A stretch of 64,000 nt of DNA, from contig LT599018.1 in the NCBI GenBank assembly GCA_900079685.1, positions 1,074,969-1,138,968 on the forward strand, in the 5' to 3' direction. The translations under genes and the position numbers were made by a program. Origin of the DNA: an uncultured delta proteobacterium. Its GTDB lineage: Bacteria; Desulfobacterota; Desulfovibrionia; Desulfovibrionales; Desulfovibrionaceae. A model generated the notes under the pieces. It did not search any database. It saw nothing but the letters and a program-made list of their open reading frames with translations, and was not told where the DNA came from. Shown here piece by piece: positions 15,382 through 23,796 of the stretch. Each line of letters opens with the position of its first letter. Positions within the stretch are counted from its first letter, which is position 1.

Positions 15382-17907
15382 ATGAGCACGTTAGCGTACA
15401 ACATGACCGCCGCTGCCCTGTCCGTCTCCATCCTTTACGGGCTCAGCCTTATGAGCAAGGTCCGGACCTCCGTGCGCGGCAATCTTATTTCCGCTTTCGC
15501 CATGGCCGCGGCCATCCTCGTGACCATGTACAAGGACGGGGCCTTCGGTTCTCCGGCTCTCTGGGTGGCCATCGCGGCGGGCGTCGCCTTCGGCCTGTTT
15601 CTGGCCAACAAGGTCAGGATGCTGCAAATGCCGCAGCTCGTGGCTTTTCTGCACGGCATAGGCGGCGGGGCCGCGGCCATAGTCGGCGTGCTGGTCCTGG
15701 TGGACACCGGGGCGGAAACCGCCTTCGCCCGCGCCAGCGCGGGCCTTGCGCTCGTCACCGGCATGATAACCATCGCGGGGTCCTTCGTGGCGGCCGGGAA
15801 ACTGCACCAGATACTGCCGCAAAAGCCCGTGCGCCTGAACGGCCATTCCGCGCTGATAAACCTGCTCGTGGCTCTTGCGGTGCTTTCCGTGCTTATCTGC
15901 ACGTTCGCGCCGGACTTTCTGTTCCTGCCCAACGTGGCCCTGATGTTCGCCTCCGGCGCGGCGTTCGGCATCGTTTTCACCATCCGCGTGGGGGGGGCGG
16001 ACATGCCCATCACCATTTCGCTCCTCAACTCCTTCGGGGGCGTTTCCGCCGCCATCGCCGGGCTGGCCATCGCCGACCCGCTGCTGGTTGCCATCGGCGG
16101 CATCATCGGCTCCTCCGGCTTTCTGCTCACGCGCGTCATGTGCCGGGCCATGAACCGCAAGCTCATTTCCATCCTCCTGGGCGAATCGTCCTTGCAGGGC
16201 AAAAAAATCGCGGCGGATGCGGCGAAGCAGCCCACGGAAGCAAGGAAGCAACCCGAGGCCGCCGCGCGGGCGGTATCCCCTGGTGACGGCGCGCCTGATG
16301 CCGCCGCCGTTCTCGCTTCCGCTAAAAACGTCATCATCGTACCCGGCTACGGCATGGCGCTGGCCCAGGCCCAGCACAAGGTCAAGCAACTGGCCGAGGC
16401 ATTGGAAGCGAACGGCGCGAGGGTCGTGTACGCCGTCCACCCGGTCGCGGGCCGGATGCCCGGCCACATGAACGTGCTCCTGGCCGAGGCGGACGTGGAC
16501 TACGAGCAATTGCTGGAAATGGATACCGCCAACCCCATGTTCGCGGACACGGACCTGGCGGTCATCATCGGGGCCAACGACGTGGTCAACCCGGCGGCCA
16601 ACACCGCCGAGGGCACGCCCATCTACGGCATGCCCGTCCTGAACGTGGCCGAGGCGAAGAACGTCATCATCTGCAACTACGACACCAAGCCCGGTTACGC
16701 GGGCGTGGATAACCCGCTCTACGCGAAAGCCGGGGTCATCATGATGACCGGCGACGCCGCCGTTACCGTCGGGTCTTTGGTTGCAATGGCACAAAAAGGG
16801 ACCGCCGGTTCCGGACAAGACGACACCGGCTCTGGAAAAGACGCCGTCGGCTCCGGGTCGCTCGGGACCACACTCCGGAGCGCGAAGAACGTCGTCATCG
16901 TGCCCGGTTACGGCATGGCGCTGGCCCAGGCCCAGCACAAGGTCAAGCAACTGGCCGACGCATTGGAAGCGAACGGCGCGAAGGTCGTGTACGCCGTCCA
17001 CCCGGTCGCGGGCCGGATGCCCGGCCACATGAACGTGCTCCTGGCCGAAGCGGACGTGGATTATGAGAAACTGCTGGAAATGGAGACGGTCAACCCCATG
17101 TTCGCGGATGCGGACCTGGCGGTCGTCGTCGGGGCCAACGACGTGGTCAACCCGGCGGCCAACACCGCCGTGGATACCCCCATCTACGGTATGCCCGTCC
17201 TGAACGTGGCGGCGGCGAAGAACGTCATCATCTGCAACTACGACACCAAACCCGGCTACGCGGGCGTGGAAAACCCCCTGTACACCCAGGCGGGTGTGAC
17301 CATGCTGCTCGGCGACGCCGCGGACTCCGTCGCGAGCCTGGTGGCCGCCCTGGCCGGAGCGGGCGATACGGGAGAAAGCGCGCACGCGGCCGAAAACCCG
17401 GACGCGGCTGTTGCCTCGGTCCTGCATGCCGCCAAAAAAGTGGTCATCGTGCCCGGCTACGGCATGGCGCTGGCCCAGGCCCAGCACAAGGTCAAACAAC
17501 TGGCCGATGCCCTGGAAGCGAACGGCGCGGAAGTGGTGTACGCCGTCCACCCGGTCGCGGGCCGGATGCCCGGCCACATGAACGTGCTCCTGGCCGAAGC
17601 GGATGTGGATTACGAAAAATTACTGGAAATGGAGACAGTCAACCCCATGTTCGCGAACGCGGACCTGGCAGTCGTCGTCGGGGCCAACGACGTGGTCAAC
17701 CCGGCGGCCAACACCGCCGTGGACACGCCCATCTACGGCATGCCCGTCCTGAACGTGGCCGAGGCGAAGAACGTCATCATCTGCAACTACGACACCAAAC
17801 CCGGTTACGCGGGCGTTGAAAACCCCCTGTACACCCAGGCAGGGGTGACCATGCTGCTCGGTGACGCCTCAGAATCCGTTGAGCGCCTTATCCGGAACGC
17901 GGGATAG
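15382..17907 (+). CDS. pntB: NAD(P) transhydrogenase subunit beta with three tandem NADP(H)-binding (dIII) domains
   Basis: An 841-residue protein; normal PntB is about 460. Residues 1-270 are the usual membrane dII domain (motifs VAFLHGIGGGAAA, LLNSFGGVSAAIAG). A linker rich in Ala, Pro and Gln leads into three full-length dIII domains starting near residues 314, 501 and 684. Each has the NADP-binding VPGYGMALAQAQ, the YAVHPVAGRMPGHMNVLLAEA loop, GANDVVNPAANT and CNYDTKPGYAGV. The copies are separated by dissimilar linkers (a Gly/Ser/Asp-rich one near 475-498 and an Ala/Glu-rich one near 660-683). DNA copies are spaced 561 and 549 bp. The first copy differs most (VIIGAND, NTAEGTP, MMTGDAA). 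Confidence 0.93.
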   Translation: MSTLAYNMTAAALSVSILYGLSLMSKVRTSVRGNLISAFAMAAAILVTMYKDGAFGSPALWVAIAAGVAFGLFLANKVRMLQMPQLVAFLHGIGGGAAAIVGVLVLVDTGAETAFARASAGLALVTGMITIAGSFVAAGKLHQILPQKPVRLNGHSALINLLVALAVLSVLICTFAPDFLFLPNVALMFASGAAFGIVFTIRVGGADMPITISLLNSFGGVSAAIAGLAIADPLLVAIGGIIGSSGFLLTRVMCRAMNRKLISILLGESSLQGKKIAADAAKQPTEARKQPEAAARAVSPGDGAPDAAAVLASAKNVIIVPGYGMALAQAQHKVKQLAEALEANGARVVYAVHPVAGRMPGHMNVLLAEADVDYEQLLEMDTANPMFADTDLAVIIGANDVVNPAANTAEGTPIYGMPVLNVAEAKNVIICNYDTKPGYAGVDNPLYAKAGVIMMTGDAAVTVGSLVAMAQKGTAGSGQDDTGSGKDAVGSGSLGTTLRSAKNVVIVPGYGMALAQAQHKVKQLADALEANGAKVVYAVHPVAGRMPGHMNVLLAEADVDYEKLLEMETVNPMFADADLAVVVGANDVVNPAANTAVDTPIYGMPVLNVAAAKNVIICNYDTKPGYAGVENPLYTQAGVTMLLGDAADSVASLVAALAGAGDTGESAHAAENPDAAVASVLHAAKKVVIVPGYGMALAQAQHKVKQLADALEANGAEVVYAVHPVAGRMPGHMNVLLAEADVDYEKLLEMETVNPMFANADLAVVVGANDVVNPAANTAVDTPIYGMPVLNVAEAKNVIICNYDTKPGYAGVENPLYTQAGVTMLLGDASESVERLIRNAG
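16321..17904 (+). repeat. Three tandem in-frame copies of the dIII coding segment
   Basis: Copies begin near 16321, 16882 and 17431. Corresponding GGCATGGCG positions are 16351, 16912 and 17461. Copies 2 and 3 are almost identical through the core, while copy 1 has more substitutions, so two duplications of different age or ongoing gene conversion are likely. Linkers between copies are unrelated in sequence. Confidence 0.9.
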
Positions 17908-17934
17908 CGTCTCCGTCCATATATAACACGCAAA

Positions 17935-17958
17935 AGGGGCGGCCGCGCGGCCGCCCCT
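17935..17958. terminator. GC-rich palindrome between convergent pntB and lysR
   Basis: A 24-bp perfect palindrome (AGGGGCGGCCGC and its complement) preceded by CAAA and followed by CTTGAA. It lies 28 bp after pntB and 37 bp after the end of the convergent lysR gene, so it probably serves as a two-way terminator, though without a long T-tract. Confidence 0.65.
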
Positions 17959-17994
17959 CTTGAATCAGCGCGATACCGGGGCACGCGCCGCGCG

Positions 17995-18927
17995 TCATCC
18001 CAAAATGGGGTTCTCATATATGGTGCTGTCGGGCGGCAGTTCCTCGCGCAAGAGACGCATCAGAATTTCGTTGAAAATCTCCAGCGCTGCCACGGTTTCT
18101 TCCGTCGGAAATTTGTGCGTCAGCGCGTAGCACACCCGTTCCGGAGGCGCGGGGGCGATGCGGAATATCTCCAGATTGCCGCGCGAAAGGCAAGCCTTTG
18201 CCAGGGAATACGGAAAGATCGTCCACTGCCCGGGCTTTTGCAAGAGGTCCCGGATGACGTTGAGGCTGTCCACCCGGACCCCGCCCGGCGCCGCAGGGTC
18301 CCAGTGCTGGCTGTGCCATACCCGCAGACTGTTGCTCCACTCCATGTGCAATTCCTGCCGCGGATCAAGGTCGGCGGCGCGGACTATCCCTTCCCCGCCG
18401 CGCGCGGCCGGGGCCGCTATCGGGCGCAGCCCGACCAGGGGTTCCCGGTAGCAAGGCCGCACGGTGACGTTGGGGTTGTACTGATCGAGCAGGGAAAACC
18501 CCACATGGATCACGCGCTTGTCCACCAGCGAATACATCTCGTCGGAATGCCGCTGCATGATCTTCAATCTCAGAAGCGGGCGGTGCTGCAAAAGTTCCGC
18601 GTACAACCGCGAGAAGAACGCGATGTTCTGGCTTTCCAGCGACCCCACGGCCAAGGGCAGGTGCTCGCTGACCGCCTGCAACGCCTGGACGTCTTCCTGG
18701 ATTTCCAGCCAACGGTTGGCGATCGTCACAAAGGCCGCCCCCGCGCGGGTCAGGGTGACCGTGCGTACGCCCTTGCGGCGCTCCACAAGCTTCGCCCCCA
18801 CCTCCTCTTCCAGTCGCAGCAGGCGCTTGCTGACGCTGGACGGGGTCAGGTGCAGATCGTCCGCCGCCTGCCCCAAGGTTTTGGTCGCGACGATCCGCAG
18901 AAACGTCCGCACGTCTTCAAGCCGCAT
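17995..18927 (-). CDS. LysR-family transcriptional regulator
   Basis: A 310-residue regulator. The N-terminal winged helix (residues 1-60) reads MRLEDVRTFLRIVATKTLGQAADDLHLTP in two pieces with the usual recognition helix SSVSKRLLRLEEEVGAKLVERR. The rest is an effector-binding domain. It is transcribed away from the tripartite transporter genes (211-bp divergent region), the classic layout for a regulator sensing the transported carboxylate. An imperfect dyad at 18969-18990 in the shared region is a candidate binding site. Confidence 0.88.
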   Translation of the reverse strand: MRLEDVRTFLRIVATKTLGQAADDLHLTPSSVSKRLLRLEEEVGAKLVERRKGVRTVTLTRAGAAFVTIANRWLEIQEDVQALQAVSEHLPLAVGSLESQNIAFFSRLYAELLQHRPLLRLKIMQRHSDEMYSLVDKRVIHVGFSLLDQYNPNVTVRPCYREPLVGLRPIAAPAARGGEGIVRAADLDPRQELHMEWSNSLRVWHSQHWDPAAPGGVRVDSLNVIRDLLQKPGQWTIFPYSLAKACLSRGNLEIFRIAPAPPERVCYALTHKFPTEETVAALEIFNEILMRLLREELPPDSTIYENPILG

Positions 18928-18968
18928 GCCTCACCTGCCCTTACAAAATGGTCCTATCAGGAACATTA

Positions 18969-18990
18969 TATGCGATAAATATTCGCTATA
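18969..18990. promoter_or_regulatory. Candidate LysR operator in lysR-tctC divergent region
   Basis: TATGCGA (18969-18975) and TCGCTATA (18983-18990) form an imperfect dyad around a seven-base AT-rich centre. A TATACT-like -10 element ends just after it. The position between the divergent lysR and transporter genes fits, but the site is short and could be chance. Confidence 0.35.
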
Positions 18991-19138
18991 CTTTTTCCAT
19001 CGCTTCTTCCATACAATACGTCAAGGAAACGTTTTCGATGCCGCACGCACGGCGTTTCAACCGGAAAAACCCACTCTTTCTTTATAAAACACACCATTCC
19101 GAGAGAAAAACAACCTTTTCGCGAACAGGAGGCATCAC

Positions 19139-20104
19139 ATGGGTCGGATCGCAAAAAAAATGGGCATCCTTGCGGCATGCATGGCGTTTTCCGCCGTTCT
19201 TTTCAGCCCTGCCATCGCCGGGGCGGCGGAGTATCCCAAAAAGAACATCACCCTCATCGTGCCCTATTCCGCGGGCGGCAGCAGCGATATCGGTGCGCGC
19301 CGTCACGCGCAGTTCCTGGAAAAGGAACTCGGCGTTTCCGTCATCATTGACAACACCGCCGGGGCCGGCGGCTGGGTGGGCTGGAACAAGCTGATGAAGG
19401 CCAAGCCCGACGGCTATACCATCGCACAGTTGAACCTCGTGTACGTTGACGGGTATCTTAACCCGGAAATGAAGCGAACCCAGAACCTGGACAGCATCAC
19501 TCCGCTTGCGCGGCACGTGCTGGATACAACCGCCTGGGCCGTCAAGCCGGATTCACCCTACAAGGACGCCAAGGAACTGCTCGAATACGTCAAGGCCAAC
19601 CCCGGCAAAGTGAAGGTAGCGACCTCCGGCGTGATGACCCAGCACCACATTCTGCTGATCCAGTTGGAAAAGCTGGGCTACAAGATGGAACCCGTGCACA
19701 CCAACGGCCTGGCCGACGTCATGACCATGGTGCTCGGCGGCCATGTGGACGTAGCCTCCCTCGGCGCGGGCGATGTCCGCAAGCAGGCCAGGGACGGCGA
19801 ATTGCGCGCCCTGGCGGTTATGTCTCCCGAGCGCTCCCGCTTCCTGCCCGATACCCCGACGATGAAGGAAAACACCGGCCTCGCCCTGGAAGCGTATGCC
19901 GCGCGCGGCTATGCCGGCCCGGCGGGCATGGACCCGGCCGTCGTAAAAATTCTTTCCGACGCGCTGGGGAAAGCCATGAACAACCCCGAGCACATCAAGG
20001 AAATGGAAAACCTCGGCATGGACGTGGCGTACCTTAACAGCGACGACTGGAAGGCGTTTCTGAAAAAGATCGAAAAGGAACACAAAGAAATTCTCGGCTG
20101 GTAG
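19139..20104 (+). CDS. tctC: Tripartite tricarboxylate transporter substrate-binding protein (TctC/Bug family)
   Basis: A 321-residue periplasmic protein with a signal peptide ending near AIAGAA. The TctC/Bug fold is shown by ITLIVPYSAGGSSDIGAR, NTAGAGGWVGWNKL and DTPTMKENTGL. It would capture a carboxylate and deliver it to TctAB. ATG 19139 is preceded by AGGAGG at 19127-19132. Ligand is unknown; the downstream amidohydrolase and dehydrogenase suggest a cyclic amide or substituted carboxylate. Confidence 0.92.
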   Translation: MGRIAKKMGILAACMAFSAVLFSPAIAGAAEYPKKNITLIVPYSAGGSSDIGARRHAQFLEKELGVSVIIDNTAGAGGWVGWNKLMKAKPDGYTIAQLNLVYVDGYLNPEMKRTQNLDSITPLARHVLDTTAWAVKPDSPYKDAKELLEYVKANPGKVKVATSGVMTQHHILLIQLEKLGYKMEPVHTNGLADVMTMVLGGHVDVASLGAGDVRKQARDGELRALAVMSPERSRFLPDTPTMKENTGLALEAYAARGYAGPAGMDPAVVKILSDALGKAMNNPEHIKEMENLGMDVAYLNSDDWKAFLKKIEKEHKEILGW

Positions 20105-20111
20105 CCCTATG

Positions 20112-20138
20112 GGCCGGGCGGCCAACGGCCGCCCGGCC
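20112..20138 (+). terminator. Intercistronic hairpin after the TctC-type gene
   Basis: A perfect 12-bp stem (GGCCGGGCGGCC with its complement, loop AAC) starts eight bases after the tctC stop, with no T-tract. It likely favours excess binding protein over the membrane subunits. Confidence 0.65.
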
Positions 20139-20174
20139 TGAAATGCCGTAACGCCGATAACAGAGGATGCACCC

Positions 20175-20669
20175 ATGACACCGAACACCACATTTTTCCA
20201 GCGGTTCCCGCTCGACTTCTGGGTCTGCACCGTCATCTTTCTGGCTGCCGCCTTTCTCTTCGCGGATTCGCGGGGGTATCCCGACAAGGCGATTCTGTTC
20301 CCCTCCATCATGCTGGTCTGCATGATGGGCCTGAGCGCGTACTGCATGGCCGCCTCCTGCATCAAACGGCAGAAACTCCTGCGCGCCGTTGCAGCCGGGA
20401 CCCGGACGCTCCCGGCAAAAACGCCCATCGACCGCAAAGCCGTCTGCGCCTTTGCCTGCATGGCCGCCGCGTACGCGTTCCTCACGCCGTATATCGGTTT
20501 CGGGCTTGCCAGCCTTATTTTCATCGGGGCCGGGACCGTCTTTTTCGGCGAAAAGGATAAACGCGCCGTCGTGGCCGTCCCGCTGGGCACAATGCTCTTC
20601 GTCTACGGTTTCTTCATCTATTTCCTTGACGTGAGCATTCCCTTCTTCCCGGCGTCCTTCGGCTCGTAA
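20175..20669 (+). CDS. tctB: Tripartite tricarboxylate transporter small membrane subunit (TctB family)
   Basis: A 164-residue protein with four hydrophobic helices (for example WVCTVIFLAAAFLFA and LIFIGAGTVFF). The size and position between TctC and TctA fit the poorly conserved TctB subunit. The ATG follows AGAGGATG at 20162. It overlaps no neighbour; TctA starts 77 bp later. Confidence 0.85.
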   Translation: MTPNTTFFQRFPLDFWVCTVIFLAAAFLFADSRGYPDKAILFPSIMLVCMMGLSAYCMAASCIKRQKLLRAVAAGTRTLPAKTPIDRKAVCAFACMAAAYAFLTPYIGFGLASLIFIGAGTVFFGEKDKRAVVAVPLGTMLFVYGFFIYFLDVSIPFFPASFGS

Positions 20670-20746
20670 CCCTCTTATTCCGAGACAGAAAGCCCGCGCT
20701 GGCACGCGCCATTGGAATTCCCGACAGCGAAATCCGGAGGAGTATC

Positions 20747-22276
20747 ATGTCCCCATTTGAAATTGCTTCAGATGTTTTTACCGTCACCAATATCGCGATA
20801 ATGTCCGGCGGTCTCATATTCGGCATGGTCGCGGGCGCGCTGCCGGGCATCAGTTCCACCATGGCCGTGACCCTGCTGTTGCCGTTCACCTTCGCCCTGC
20901 CCGCCGGGTCGGGCCTGATGCTGCTGATGGCCATCTATACCGCGTCTGTTTATGGCGGCAGCATTTCCGCCATTCTCATCAACACGCCGGGCACGGGCTC
21001 TTCCGCCGCCACGGCCATTGACGGATACCAGCTCACCCGCAAGGGGCACGGCGCGCGGGCGCTGCGTATTTCGACTTTCGCCTCCGCGCTGGGCGGGGTG
21101 GTCAGCGCCATCGCCCTGATTCTCCTCTCGCCCCCGCTCTCGAAAATCTCGCTCTGGTTCGGCCCGCCGGAATATTTCCTCCTGGCCTGCCTCGGGCTCT
21201 CGGCCGTGGCCACCCTGGCGGCGAACTCCATCGCCAAAGGCATTCTCGCTGCCGTCATCGGCCTCTTTCTCGCCTCGGTCGGGCTGGACTACTCGCTCGG
21301 CAGCCCGCGCTTCACCTTCGGCATCATGGAGCTTGAGGGCGGCATATCCTTCATCCCGGCCCTGATCGGGCTGTTCGCCCTTTCCGAGGTCCTGCGGATG
21401 GCGGAAAACCGCTTCGCGCCGGACTCCAAACCCGCCGATTTCCGCAACGACAGGTTCTTCCCCTCCCTGGCCGAACTGGCGCCAACCTGGGCCACCATGG
21501 GGCGCGGCTCCGTCATCGGCACCATTATCGGCATCCTGCCCGGAGCCGGGGCCGAAATCGGGTCCTGGATCAGCTACAACACGGAAAAGCGCCTGTCCAA
21601 ACACCGCCATGAAATCGGCCACGGCTCCACCGTGGGCGTCGCCGCATCCGAAGTAGCCAACAACGCGGTTACGGGCGCGGCGCTCATTCCGCTCTTCACG
21701 CTGGGCATTCCCGGCAGTTCCGTGGCGGCGGTCATCCTGGGCGGCCTTCTCATCCATGGGCTGGTGCCGGGGCGCGAACTGTTCACCGAATACGCGACCA
21801 TAACCTACACGGCCATGTTCGGCTTCCTCATCGCCAATATCCTGATGCTCTTTTTCGGGCTCCTGCTGGTGAAGCCCTTTGCCCAGGTCACGAAGATTCC
21901 CCGGCGGTACCTCGCGCCGATCATTGTAACGCTCTGCTTTATCGGGGCCTATGCCATCAACAACAGCTTCTTCGACGTGGGCATCATGGTGGTCTTCGGG
22001 GTCATCGGGTACGTGCTGCAAAGAGCCGGATTTCATCCCGCGCCCATCGTCCTTGCCATGATTCTCGGCCCCATGGCGGAATCGCGCTATCTCCAGATGT
22101 ACAGCCTGAGCGACGGCAACGTTATCAGTTACATGTTCACCCGCCCCATTTCGCTGGCGCTGATCGGAATGATCGTACTGTTCCTCTTCTCCCCGGCCTT
22201 TTTCAAGAACGTGCAGCAAGGCCCCGCGCCCGAAACCGCACCCGGCTCCGTAAAAGACACGCAGGAGGCCGCCTGA
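20747..22276 (+). CDS. tctA: Tripartite tricarboxylate transporter large membrane subunit (TctA family)
   Basis: A 509-residue membrane protein with about eleven or twelve helices. Family markers include the N-terminal FGMVAGALPGISSTMAVTLLLP, the segment YGGSISAILINTPGTGSSAAT and the mid-protein IGILPGAGAEIGSWISY. It forms the sodium- or proton-driven channel of the transporter. The stop codon overlaps the next gene's ATG by one base. GGAGGAG at 20737 serves as the ribosome site. Confidence 0.93.
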   Translation: MSPFEIASDVFTVTNIAIMSGGLIFGMVAGALPGISSTMAVTLLLPFTFALPAGSGLMLLMAIYTASVYGGSISAILINTPGTGSSAATAIDGYQLTRKGHGARALRISTFASALGGVVSAIALILLSPPLSKISLWFGPPEYFLLACLGLSAVATLAANSIAKGILAAVIGLFLASVGLDYSLGSPRFTFGIMELEGGISFIPALIGLFALSEVLRMAENRFAPDSKPADFRNDRFFPSLAELAPTWATMGRGSVIGTIIGILPGAGAEIGSWISYNTEKRLSKHRHEIGHGSTVGVAASEVANNAVTGAALIPLFTLGIPGSSVAAVILGGLLIHGLVPGRELFTEYATITYTAMFGFLIANILMLFFGLLLVKPFAQVTKIPRRYLAPIIVTLCFIGAYAINNSFFDVGIMVVFGVIGYVLQRAGFHPAPIVLAMILGPMAESRYLQMYSLSDGNVISYMFTRPISLALIGMIVLFLFSPAFFKNVQQGPAPETAPGSVKDTQEAA

Positions 22277-23421
22277 TGATTACGGATACGGTCACCCGCA
22301 TCAGGGGCGGTCATGTCGTGGACCCGGCAACGGGTGAATCCGCAATACGGGATCTGTGGATCGTCAACGGCCGCGTGGCGGCAACGCAGCCCGCAGGCGG
22401 CGGCGACCACACGGACATCGACGCCGCCGGCTGCTACGTGTTCCCCGGTCTTGCCGATTTCCACCTGCACATGTTCCAGGGCGGGACGGAAATCGGCCTG
22501 CAGCCGGATTCAGTACTGCTGCCCCAGGGCGTCACCATGGCCGTGGACCAGGGCAGCGCGGGCGTTGCCAACTGCGACGCGTTTTATGCGGGAACCCTGG
22601 CAAAAACCACGGTCAGGGCTTACGCCTTCCTGCACCTCTGCCCGGCGGGCCTTGCCACCACGCGGTATTTGGAAAACATCGATCCCGCCAATTTCGACCC
22701 CGTCGCCGTGCGGGACGTGTTCGACCGCTATCCGGGCGTTTTTCGCGGCCTGAAAATCCGGCAGAGCGTCGAAATAGCCGGAAATCACGGCCTCAAACCG
22801 CTGGAGCGAACGCTGCGCATCGCGGACGACCTGGACCTGCCCGTGGTGGTGCACACCACGGACCCGGCGGGCGACATTGAAGACCTCGCCTCCATGCTGC
22901 GGCCGGGGGACGTCTTCAGCCACGTCTTTCACGGGCGCGGCCAAACCGTTCTGGACGATGCCGGAAACATCCGCCCGGCCGTCCGCGAAGCCCGGAAACG
23001 CGGGGTGTTCTTCGATACTGCTGACGGCCGCGTCCATTACGGGCTGAAGCAAATCCGCCTTGCGCTCGGCCGGGGCTTTTTACCGGACACCATCAGCACG
23101 GACCTGACGCGCATCAGCATGTTCACCGCGCCGGTGTTCGGTCTGCCGTTCATCATGTCCAAATACCTGGCGCTGGGCATGCGGCTGGAAGACGTAGTGC
23201 GGGCCGTGACGCAGACCCCCGCGCGCATCCTCGGGCTGGACGCGGCGAAATTCGGCACCCTGCAACCGGGAGCGTATGGCGACGTCGCGCTGTTTACCCT
23301 GGCGGAAAGCGCCGCCACCATCACGGACAAGACCGGTGACACCCTTGCGCTGCCCCGGATTCTTGTGCCGCAAATGACGCTCCGGAACGGAAAAGTCGTG
23401 TATCGGAACATCACCTTCTGA
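22276..23421 (+). CDS. Amidohydrolase of the dihydroorotase-like/COG3964 type
   Basis: A 381-residue metal-dependent hydrolase. Metal ligands visible are HxH in DFHLH, the probable carbamylated lysine in GLKIR, histidines in VVHTTDP and SHVFHGRG, and the catalytic aspartate in STDLTR. This set belongs to the binuclear amidohydrolases close to the EF_0837/Atu3266 deacetylase group. Its coupling to tctA by a one-base overlap suggests it hydrolyses the imported compound, perhaps an N-acyl or lactam or ester derivative. Substrate unknown. Confidence 0.85.
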   Translation: MITDTVTRIRGGHVVDPATGESAIRDLWIVNGRVAATQPAGGGDHTDIDAAGCYVFPGLADFHLHMFQGGTEIGLQPDSVLLPQGVTMAVDQGSAGVANCDAFYAGTLAKTTVRAYAFLHLCPAGLATTRYLENIDPANFDPVAVRDVFDRYPGVFRGLKIRQSVEIAGNHGLKPLERTLRIADDLDLPVVVHTTDPAGDIEDLASMLRPGDVFSHVFHGRGQTVLDDAGNIRPAVREARKRGVFFDTADGRVHYGLKQIRLALGRGFLPDTISTDLTRISMFTAPVFGLPFIMSKYLALGMRLEDVVRAVTQTPARILGLDAAKFGTLQPGAYGDVALFTLAESAATITDKTGDTLALPRILVPQMTLRNGKVVYRNITF

Positions 23422-23796
23422 AGCGCGCCTCCTGAAACACTACGGCTGCTTCAATCCTACCCGCCCGCCCGGCCCCGGTTACGCTCTTGCGTTTCCGGGG
23501 CCGGGCGGGCCAAAACTTTTTTCCAAAAAATGTGTGTATGACTCCCCTGCCGTTTATTCGGCAGGGACTTTGTAACAGACCGTCATTGCAACCATGATTC
23601 CCCCTATCGAACAACCGTAAGCAACGTTTTGACATCTGCGCCCCGTTGACAGAATACGTTTTTTATGTTTCGTTGCAAATACGCTTTTTTTTAAAATTAG
23701 TTGTTGTAAATGATTCTATTCCGTTCACGGCGGCGCGCCGGAAATTCCGGCTTCGTGCACAGGCAACCATACAACCTTACCACCAGGAGCGTCCTC
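23422..23796. other. Intergenic region between amidohydrolase and dehydrogenase genes
   Basis: The 375 bp contain the terminator at 23463-23510 and then an AT-rich stretch (23640-23710). A TTGACA hexamer at 23646-23651 may be a -35 box, but no good -10 element follows at the right distance. No gene was recognised. Confidence 0.45.
23463..23510 (+). terminator. Terminator of the tct-amidohydrolase operon
   Basis: A perfect 16-bp GC stem (23463-23478 with 23495-23510) is followed by CAAAAC and six T. It ends the transporter-amidohydrolase transcript and implies a separate promoter for the dehydrogenase gene downstream. Confidence 0.85.

Noticed and set aside
15391..17577. Open frame of 728 codons antisense to pntB
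   Set aside because: Its apparent internal repeats are only the reverse of the dIII repeats; not a separate repeat protein.
16321..17904. dIII tandem copies as an assembly error
   Set aside because: The copies differ at several residues and have unrelated linkers, and the frame is kept throughout, which a misassembly would not produce. Long reads would still be the decisive test.
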